Shown here: positions 57,362 to 64,000 of the stretch, in pieces
How positions within the stretch are numbered: the stretch's first letter is position 1
Layout: each line of letters begins with the position of its first letter
Origin: JASHVB01 sp963762885
GTDB taxonomy: Bacteria; Pseudomonadota; Alphaproteobacteria; Acetobacterales; Acetobacteraceae
Length of the DNA: 64,000 bases
Assembly: GCA_963762885.1 (NCBI GenBank)
Contig: CAVXNH010000123.1
Location: 1-64,000, forward strand
Direction: 5' to 3'
The notes under the pieces: generated by a model
The model's input: the letters and a program-made list of their open reading frames with translations, nothing else
Databases searched by the model: none
Told to the model about the DNA's origin: nothing
Position numbers and translations under genes: made by a program

Positions 57362-57730
57362 GTGAGCATTCAGACGATTGTGTCGCCGAGCGGCGACGAA
57401 CTGGTGGTGATGAGCAGGCAGGAATACCAAGATCTGCTGGATGCACGCGATCATGCGGCCGCCATGCGCGCGGTCGCTGCCGGTGCGGACACGCTGACCG
57501 ACGCGGAACTTGACGACTACCTCGCCGCGACGACGCCGCTTGCCTACTGGCGGAAGAGCCGCGGCGTGACGCAAGCGCAACTCGCGGCTAGTCTGGCGAT
57601 CTCGCAGCCCTACCTGGCCCAGCTTGAGGCAGGCAAACGCGCCGGCGACGTCAGGCTGTATGCGCGCCTGGCCGAGGCATTGCGGCTACGCATCGAGGAC
57701 CTGGTCCCCGACCCCGAGGTGGTTCCGTGA
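57362..57730 (+). CDS. Xre-type antitoxin
   Basis: 122 residues, GTG start after AGGGA. The N-terminal third (SPSGDELVVMSRQEYQDLLD) resembles the Phd/YefM-like segment. The C-terminal half is a helix-turn-helix: YWRKSRGVTQAQLAASLAIS, QPYLAQLEAGKRAGDVRLYA. It neutralises the upstream RelE-type toxin and probably autorepresses at 57075-57091. Intact. Confidence 0.92.
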   Translation: MSIQTIVSPSGDELVVMSRQEYQDLLDARDHAAAMRAVAAGADTLTDAELDDYLAATTPLAYWRKSRGVTQAQLAASLAISQPYLAQLEAGKRAGDVRLYARLAEALRLRIEDLVPDPEVVP

Positions 57731-58058
57731 GATGTGACAGGCAAGCGATTCGTGTCTACCTGTGCCATCGCAGCCTATCGTGGCGGGAACAGCGACAGTG
57801 TCAGCAGGATGCGTCGTTCGGTTTGCAGCGCAACAGCTCGATGGCGCGACGCGGGCAACGTTGATCGCGCGAACAGCGCGCGCTTCCCATAAATTCATTG
57901 ATTGTCGTCCCATAACGACGCCGATAGAATCGTGCGAAATTCGGCCCCCGGAGAGCCTGACTTTGAAAATCTACCAGATCGCGCTTGAGGCTGAACGATC
58001 CTCCTGGTTCAGCCGCAAGAGCGGCGCGCTGTGAGATAGTTACAAGCGTCTGCCGCCC

Positions 58059-58627
58059 GTGCCCAAGGCGGCCACCACCTTGGTTGCCGCTGCCGCCGTC
58101 GTGCCGGTCGCTGTGGCGGCAGCGCCAGAAGCTGCCGCCGTGGCCGCCGGCGCCACCGCCGCCGGCGTGGTGGTAGTTGCCAGGTCGGTGGTAGATTATT
58201 TCGTCGGAAGCGGCGATAGCGTCGAGCAGATCCGCACCGCAGAGGCGTTGAGTCACTTTGCCGAATATCACGGCGCCCCCTGGTGCGGGAACGGCACGTT
58301 CTACATTGAGCATCCCAAGCGCCCTCGCCGGCTCGTTCTGGCGGCTGGCTTTCACCGCGCCATGACCGATGAGCAGATGGCCGATCTGTTGGCTTTCTTT
58401 CGTTCCCAATTTCCCCTGCGAGCTATTTCCATCCGAATGGAGAATCGCAAATTCGGCTTCGCCGGCGGCTCGAGCGCGGGCAGCTCGGCGGCGGCACTAC
58501 CAGCTTCACCTTCGCGCATTCCTTGGCCTTTGGGCTTGAGGCCGGCATCGCCGAGACTTTCGGCATAGAGGCCGGCTGGCACTCCAAGTTCACGCTGAGC
58601 ATAGAGGTCACCTTCGGCGCCGCCTAA
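58059..58627 (+). CDS. hypothetical protein with Ala/Val-rich N-terminus, broken frame
   Basis: Not recognised. A GTG start gives an Ala/Val-rich hydrophobic N-terminus (ATTLVAAAAVVPVAVAAAPE), then a soluble part, RTAEALSHFAEYHGAPWCGN and HRAMTDEQMADLLAFFRSQF. After about 58470-58493 the sensible frame changes: GGTTSFTFAHSLAFGLEAGI followed by AETFGIEAGWHSKFTLSIEV ends at TAA 58625. That end alternates polar and hydrophobic residues like a long beta-hairpin of a pore-forming protein, but similarity is only impressionistic. A 23-codon open stretch just upstream (57963-58034, KIYQIALEAERSSWFSRKSG) could be a small peptide. Left neighbour of the displaced mfd tail. Confidence 0.4.
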
Positions 58628-58738
58628 AATTACATCTTCCGCTCCGCCAAATTCCCCCGCGGGCGCGCCCATTGATCGCCTGCCCGCATAGCCACCCGGG
58701 CTTGTCGCTCCGCACTACCGGAGTGACCGATGCGCGGC

Positions 58739-59707
58739 TCAACCGACACCGCAACGACGCCGCCGTGCCGTTACGGCCGCCTTCGCCTGCCCCACGATCC
58801 CCACCAGCGCCCCCAGCGTATCGCGCGCAAACCGCAGCCGCGTTGCAACATCCATCTCGCGCGAGATCGCCAGCTTGTGGTCCGGACGCAGCCGCACCAG
58901 CCCGCCCTTGCTCGCCAGCCACGCCACCAGCCCGGCGGGATTAGAAAACGCATTGCCCCGGAACGTCAGCACCATGCCCTTCGGCCCAGCCTCCAGCTTC
59001 TCCACGCCCGCCTCGCGGCACGCCCGCTTCAGCGCCACCACGCCCAGCAGATTGTCCACTTCCGAAGGCAACGGCCCGAAACGATCGACCAGTTCGGCGG
59101 CCATCGCGTCGGTCTCCGCATCCGACGCCAGCCCACCGATACGGCGATACAGCCCCAGCCGCACCGGCAGATCGCGCACATAGTCCTCCGGGATCAGCAC
59201 CGGCAGACCCAACGAGATGTTCGGCGTCCAGTCGCGCTCCTGCCCGCCGCGGCGGCCCTCGCCGGCGCGCACCTCGGCCACCGCGTCCTCCAGCATCTGC
59301 TGGTAAAGCTCGATGCCGACCTCGCGGATATGCCCGGATTGCTCGTCGCCCAGCAAATTGCCCGCACCACGAATATCCAGATCGTGCGAGGCCAGAGTGA
59401 ACCCCGCGCCCAGTGCATCCAGCGTCTGCATCACGGTCAGCCGCTTCTCTGCCGCCACCGATAGCCGCATGTTCTGCGGCCACGTCAAGTACGCGTAGCC
59501 GCGCTGCTTGCCGCGCCCGACCCGCCCGCGCAATTGGTAAAGCTGCCCCAGCCCGAACATGTCGGCACGATGAATGACCAGCGTGTTCACCGCCGGCATG
59601 TTCAACCCGCTTTCGACGATATTGGTAGACAGCAGAATATCGTATTTGCCGTCGCCGAACTCCGTCATCACCCGTTCGAGTTCGGTCGGCGCCAGCCGCC
59701 CGTGCGC
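58739..59707 (-). pseudogene. mfd: displaced C-terminal third of mfd
   Basis: Encodes about 310 residues identical to the end of the complete Mfd at 61589 except for about three substitutions (SGL N/D, E D/G Y, E D/T-A). It covers helicase motifs V-VI (LLSTNIVESGLNMPAVNTLV, YQLRGRVGRGKQRGYAYL) and the C-terminal TRCF domain, but lacks the UvrB-like, RNA polymerase-binding and most helicase parts. The normal stop is lost: the copy reads twelve codons past QAKAA to 58739. Upstream of AHGRLAP the frame continues into unrelated DNA. It cannot be a working repair factor. Confidence 0.93.
58776..59707. repeat. direct repeat, left copy of mfd 3' segment
   Basis: 932 bp that align without a gap to 61593-62524, offset 2,817 bp. 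By eye about 38 substitutions (roughly 96% identity), nearly all synonymous. The left end is within 4 bp of the mfd stop codon; the right end is at AHGRL. Confidence 0.95.
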
Positions 59708-59893
59708 CTGGGCGATTTTTGCTTCCGGCGTGCTCACGCGACGGCACCGGTTATATCGGCTGTCGCGCTGCGGCGGCTGAGACACGGCAAGAACATGCTC
59801 CGGTCGTGGGCAAGATGGACTGCTCTGGACAATCGTCACCATTCACCATTTTCTGTCCCTGGAACACCCGCCCCTGTCTGCGGAGGTCACGTC

Positions 59894-61333
59894 ATGCCGG
59901 ATTCACTGTTGGAAGAGATCAAGGAGTTTCTGTCGCGCGAAGGACAGAACTACCGCGATTTCCTAGACCGAGTTAGAGCCGCGTGCGCGGAGGCCGAACG
60001 TCAGATCGGCCCCAGCATCATCCGGACGATCTATACAAGGGCTGACAAGCCGGGCGGGCTAGCGTTCAAGTCGCCGGAAAAGATTGCGAAGGCGGTGGCG
60101 GCGGAACGGGTGCGGACTCCCCATGCCTCGCCGCGGGTGATCGAGGACATCATCGGCCTGACGGTGGTCGTGCATTATCCCGACGAGATCCCGCATGTCG
60201 CCAGGACTATCGTTGCTAATTTGGACGAAGTGATTGTCAAGAAAGATGATTTCAAAAAGCAGCACGGGTACTATGCACATCACATGGTATTCTTGTCACA
60301 GAGTGTCTCGACGGTCGGTTTGTATTGTGAGCTGCAGATAAAGACGATGTTGCATGATGCATGGGGTAACAAGACACATGACCTGAATTACAAGCCGCAG
60401 GGCCGGACGGATGATCGCCTGGGGCGAATGATGCAGGGATTTGGCGATGCCCTGCAATCCATCGAGGAGCAGAGCGAGCTACTGCGCGACCTTATCCATG
60501 AACGCTGGCTGGTGGAGCACCCGCAGCGGGAGGCGGTACGCCAAAGGCTGTTCGAGACGTTGCCGTATTGGCGAAAGGACCGGCGGCAGTTCAGCGATAC
60601 GGCGGAGGCGATCGCGCAAGAACTGCGCGCGCTGCAAGTGGCCAATCAATCCCGCGATAGCCTGACCAACCGGTGCAAGCCGTTGCTTCTGCGGATTAAC
60701 GACCTGGCGACAGAGTCCACTCGTGAGGCGATGTGGCTGTCCATGCAGTTGGCGATGATGACGTTAGACCCTCGCCATATCAGCTTCGCTCGTCGCAAGC
60801 TTGATGACCTGTTGCCGCATATCCGGCAACTGTTGGCGCAACATGAGATCGATGGGGAGGAGCTTGCCTCGATCCCGCTGGCGCTGGACTTGATCGGTGA
60901 GTCGGACACCGCGATCGACGTGTCGCGAGGCTTCCTGCAGGATCTTTCGACTCTGCCCCCGATGGATGTCGAGCGGCTGAAGCTCAATCTCGCGAATTTC
61001 CTGGTCGAACATTCGTTGCGGGGGCCGGAGAAGTCGCCCGACGATCTTGTGGTCCTGAAGAGCGAGGTAGAGGGACTTCTGCGGGAGACCCAGGCGACAC
61101 AGGACCTCGATCCGAGCGCGGTGGCTGATCTCCAGGGCTTACTTGTCGTCGCTACGGCTGAGCGGCCTGAGGATATCCGTGAAGCGATTCGCCAGATCGA
61201 GATCGGCCGCGACAGCGCCCCCGCCAGCGAACGCGACTATGCGGTCGCGACATATGAACTGAATATCAGGATTGCGTGGCGGCGGCTTTTGGAACTGGAG
61301 GATCGTGCGATCCTGAGGGGCCGCGGTCATTGA
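59894..61333 (+). CDS. stand-alone RelA/SpoT-type (p)ppGpp synthetase with helical C-terminus
   Basis: 479 residues, ATG 59894 after GGAGGT. Residues 40-170 form the synthetase (RelA_SpoT) domain: FKSPEKIAKA (58-67), EDIIGLTVV (84-92), HGYYAHH (124-130, the G-Y-x-A-x-H box), ELQIKTMLHDAW (146-157) and HDLNYK (162-167). No HD hydrolase domain precedes it and no TGS/ACT follows. Residues 180-479 are predicted all-helical, TPR-like, of unknown function. Lower GC and less biased codons than its neighbours, and its position between the two mfd repeats, point to acquisition. It could be an alarmone synthetase or a toxic synthetase in phage defence; no antitoxin gene is evident. Confidence 0.85.
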   Translation: MPDSLLEEIKEFLSREGQNYRDFLDRVRAACAEAERQIGPSIIRTIYTRADKPGGLAFKSPEKIAKAVAAERVRTPHASPRVIEDIIGLTVVVHYPDEIPHVARTIVANLDEVIVKKDDFKKQHGYYAHHMVFLSQSVSTVGLYCELQIKTMLHDAWGNKTHDLNYKPQGRTDDRLGRMMQGFGDALQSIEEQSELLRDLIHERWLVEHPQREAVRQRLFETLPYWRKDRRQFSDTAEAIAQELRALQVANQSRDSLTNRCKPLLLRINDLATESTREAMWLSMQLAMMTLDPRHISFARRKLDDLLPHIRQLLAQHEIDGEELASIPLALDLIGESDTAIDVSRGFLQDLSTLPPMDVERLKLNLANFLVEHSLRGPEKSPDDLVVLKSEVEGLLRETQATQDLDPSAVADLQGLLVVATAERPEDIREAIRQIEIGRDSAPASERDYAVATYELNIRIAWRRLLELEDRAILRGRGH

Positions 61334-61588
61334 TGCGGCCAACGAAGGGCCCTCATCGTATTGCGGCGGCGCCGTCAGCCAGGGGGCAGGATTGGTCGTG
61401 ACATGGCAGGAACTCCTTCTCTGCGTGGAGATTACGCGACCGGCTGGCGCGCGGCAAGGACGATCACCGCGTTTGCCACACGCCGCTATCTCGCATAGCA
61501 CAACTCATATGGACGTCATAGGCGTGGATATCAAGATATTGTGTCAGCCATAACATAGGACGTGTGACCGCTTGCGCCGACCGGTGCG
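61334..61588. other. gap between synthetase gene and mfd, no gene seen
   Basis: 255 bp holding AT-richer sequence near 61495-61560. It lies between the convergent stops of the RelA/SpoT-type gene and mfd. No inverted repeat, integrase or terminator was clearly identified. Confidence 0.4.
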
Positions 61589-63999
61589 TCACGCCGCCTT
61601 CGCCTGCCCCACGATTCCCACCAACGCCCCCAGCGTATCGCGCGCAAACCGCAGCCGCGTCGCGACATCCATCTCGCGCGAGATCGCCAGCTTGTGGTCC
61701 GGACGCAGCCGCACCAGCCCGCCCTTGCTCGCCAGCCACGCCACCAGCCCCGCGGGATTAGAAAACGCATTGCCGCGGAACGTCAGCACCATGCCCTTCG
61801 GCCCGGCCTCCAGCTTCTCCACCCCTGCCTCGCGGCACGCCCGCTTCAGCGCCACCACGCCAAGCAGGTTGTCCACTTCCGAAGGCAACGGCCCGAAACG
61901 ATCGACCAGTTCGGCCGCCATCGCCTCGGTCTCCGCATCTGACGCCAGCCCACCGATACGGCGATACAGCCCCAGCCGCACCGGCAGATCGCGCACGTAA
62001 CCCTCCGGGATCAGCACCGGCAGCCCCAGCGAGATGTTCGGCGTCCAGTCGCGCTCCTGCCCGCCGCGGCGTCCCTCGCCGGCGCGCACCTCGGCCACCG
62101 CGTCCTCCAGCATCTGCTGGTAAAGCTCGATGCCGACCTCGCGGATATGCCCGGATTGCTCGTCGCCCAGCAGGTTGCCCGCGCCGCGAATATCCAGATC
62201 GTGCGAGGCCAGGGTGAACCCCGCACCCAGCGCATCCAGCGTCTGCATTACTGTCAGCCGCTTCTCTGCCGCCACAGATAGCCGCATGTTCTGCGGCCAC
62301 GTCAGATACGCGTAGCCGCGCTGCTTGCCGCGCCCGACCCGCCCGCGCAATTGGTAAAGCTGCCCCAACCCGAACATGTCGGCGCGATGAATGACCAGCG
62401 TGTTCACCGCCGGCATGTCCAACCCGCTTTCGACGATATTGGTGGACAGCAGAATATCGTATTTGCCGTCGCCGAACTCCGTCATCACGCGTTCGAGTTC
62501 GGTCGGCGCCAGCCGCCCATGCGCGTGCGCCAGCCGAGCGTCCGGCACGATCTCACGCAGCCGCTCACTCATGCGCGGCAGGTCCTCGATCCGCGGCACC
62601 ACGCAGAACACCTGCCCGCCACGGAACCGTTCGCGCTGCAACGCCTCGCGGATCACCACGCTGTCGAACGGCATGATGAACGTGCGCACCGCCAGCCGAT
62701 CCACCGGAGGCGTGCTGATCAAACTCATCTCCCGCACACCAGTCAGCGCCAACTGCAACGTCCGAGGGATCGGCGTCGCCGTCAGCGTCAGCACATGCAC
62801 ATCCGCCTTCAGTGCCTTCAACCGCTCCTTATGCGCCACCCCAAAGTGCTGCTCTTCATCGACCACCAGCAATCCAAGTTCGGAAAATTGAATCGTCTTC
62901 GACAGCAACGCATGCGTGCCGATCACGATGTTGACGGACCCATCGGTCAACCCGCGCTTGACCTCCGCCGCTTCCTTCGCCGGCACCATGCGCGACAACT
63001 GCGCGACCTTCACCGGCAGCCCGGCAAACCGTTCTGAGAACGTGCGGAAATGCTGCCGCGCCAGCAGCGTCGTCGGCACCACCACGGCGACCTGGGAACC
63101 GGACATCGCGGCGACGAAGGCGGCACGCAAGGCAACCTCCGTCTTGCCGAAGCCGACATCGCCGCAAATCAGCCGGTCCATCGGGCGGCCGCTCGCCAGG
63201 TCCTCCAGGACGTCGGCGATGGCGCGCGCCTGATCGTCGGTTTCGGCGAACGGGAAGCGGGCGCAGAATTCGTCCCAGGCGCCCTCGCCCGGCACCATGA
63301 TCTCGGCGTCGCGGATGCGGCGAGTGGCGGCGATGCGGATCAGCTCGGCCGCCATGTCGCGGATGCGGCTTTTCATCCGCGCCTTGCGCGACTGCCACGC
63401 CACGCCGCCCAGCTTGTCCAGCGCGACGCCCTGCTGTTCGGACCCGTAGCGCGAGAGAACCTCGATGTTCTCGACCGGCAGAAACAGCTTCTCGTTTCCG
63501 TCGTAGATCAGCCGCAGGCAATCGTGCGGAGCGCCAGTGACGTGCAGTGTGTCCAGCCCGTCATAGCGGCCGATGCCGTATTCCTGGTGCACCACCAGGT
63601 CGCCCTCGGCGATCTCGGTGGCTTCGGCGATGAACTGGTCGGCCCGCTTGCGCCGCCGCGGAGGTCGCGAAATGCGTTCGCCCAGCAGATCCTGTTCGCC
63701 CACCAGGGCGATGCGTTCGGCAACGAAGCCGCGCTCCACCCCCAGCGTGACCAGCGACACGGAACCCGCCGGCTTGCGGCGGATTGCCGCCCAGCTTTCC
63801 TCCTGCGCCGCGTCCTTGAAGTGGTGTTCGCGCAGCAGATTGGCGATGCGTTCGCGCGAGCCGCGAGTTCAGGCGGCGATGACAATGCGGCGGCCTTCAT
63901 TGGCCCAGCGCTCGGCCTGGGCGCGCAATTGGTCGAACACGTTGATGCCCGGCCCGCCGCCGGTCTGCGCGAACACGGGCCCCGGGCGGCCACCGCCAT
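61589..63999 (-). CDS. mfd: transcription-repair coupling factor Mfd, 5' end beyond window
   Basis: Removes stalled RNA polymerase at DNA damage and recruits UvrA. The visible 800 codons start inside the N-terminal part (AQTGGGPGINVFDQLRAQAE), then the polymerase-interacting domain (GDLVVHQEYGIGRYDGLDTL), helicase motif I CGDVGFGKTEVALRAAF, motif II VVDEEQHFGVAHKERLK, motif III TLTATPIPRTLQLAL, the C-terminal helicase lobe and the TRCF domain ending GQAKAA. An in-frame TGA stands at 63869-63871 between GRRIVIAA and TRGSRERIANLL; homologues have a sense codon there. It may be an error or a true nonsense mutation. The start lies beyond the right edge. Confidence 0.95.
61593..62524. repeat. direct repeat, right copy within intact mfd
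   Basis: The 932-bp partner of 58776-59707, continuous with the rest of mfd to the right. Repeats in this orientation flank 1.9 kb containing only the RelA/SpoT-type gene; recombination between them would delete that gene and restore a single mfd end. Confidence 0.95.
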
Positions 64000-64000
64000 C

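Noticed and set aside
58776..62524. Site-specific integration of a prophage or ICE into mfd
   Set aside because: No integrase, phage gene or short att core was seen; the duplicated segment of 932 bp is much longer than typical att repeats, so only a general insertion or recombination event is claimed.

Overview
The window is high-GC alphaproteobacterial chromosome. The best guess is the order Rhodospirillales, family Acetobacteraceae. This rests on the 14-gene complex I operon followed by coaX, the tig-clpP-clpX-lon-hup block, the pyrH-frr-uppS-cdsA-dxr-rseP block, and many intergenic palindromes whose translation gives the MAGLDPA-type tails common in alphaproteobacteria. The taxonomic call is inference from gene order and composition; no rRNA is present. 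Bases 1-590 are AT-richer and look unlike everything else, so they may be foreign or a chimeric contig end.

Region 1 (656-16684, minus strand) is coaX plus the complete nuoA-N operon for proton-pumping NADH:quinone oxidoreductase. It is punctuated by long palindromes; one supplies the ribosome binding site of nuoK and another forms the C-terminal tail of NuoM. Region 2 (16863-25079) holds tRNA-Asp, a DUF433/DUF5615 toxin-antitoxin-like pair, tRNA-Val, hup, lon, clpX, clpP, tig and tRNA-Leu, which is mainly the protein-quality-control set. Region 3 (25582-31500, plus strand) carries UMP kinase, ribosome recycling factor and the undecaprenyl, CDP-diacylglycerol, isoprenoid and site-2 protease genes, then yraN. 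An IS5-type element sits directly behind yraN.

Region 4 (32426-38723) is accessory: a manganese transporter and MntR-like regulator behind a near-perfect palindromic operator, a DASS anion symporter, a sulfotransferase fragment abutting a reverse transcriptase fragment, and a proline-iminopeptidase-like hydrolase. Region 5 (38934-52383) is a cell-surface glycan region: two WcbI-like proteins, an acyl carrier protein, a PEP-CTERM protein with a candidate sigma-54 promoter, a GT92-like glycosyltransferase, HldE, and a giant protein of about 1,600 residues combining beta-sandwich repeats, two GT2 domains and a GT9 heptosyltransferase domain, followed by a CysQ-type phosphatase. Region 6 (52494-58627) has a CBS protein, CreA, a solute-binding protein, a secreted phosphoesterase, a RelE/Xre toxin-antitoxin pair and a broken orphan gene.

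Region 7 (58739-63999) is the most unusual. A 932-bp direct repeat of the 3' third of mfd, about 96% identical with no indels, flanks a low-GC gene for a stand-alone RelA/SpoT-type alarmone synthetase with a long helical C-terminus. The right repeat belongs to the near-complete mfd and the left repeat is a displaced mfd tail.

About two dozen single-base indels break otherwise normal core genes (coaX, nuoN, nuoM, nuoL, nuoG, nuoF, mntH, mntR, the DASS gene, the giant glycosyltransferase). Many lie in G or C runs, so most are probably sequencing or assembly errors rather than real pseudogenes. Those genes are annotated here as whole reading frames with the breaks noted.
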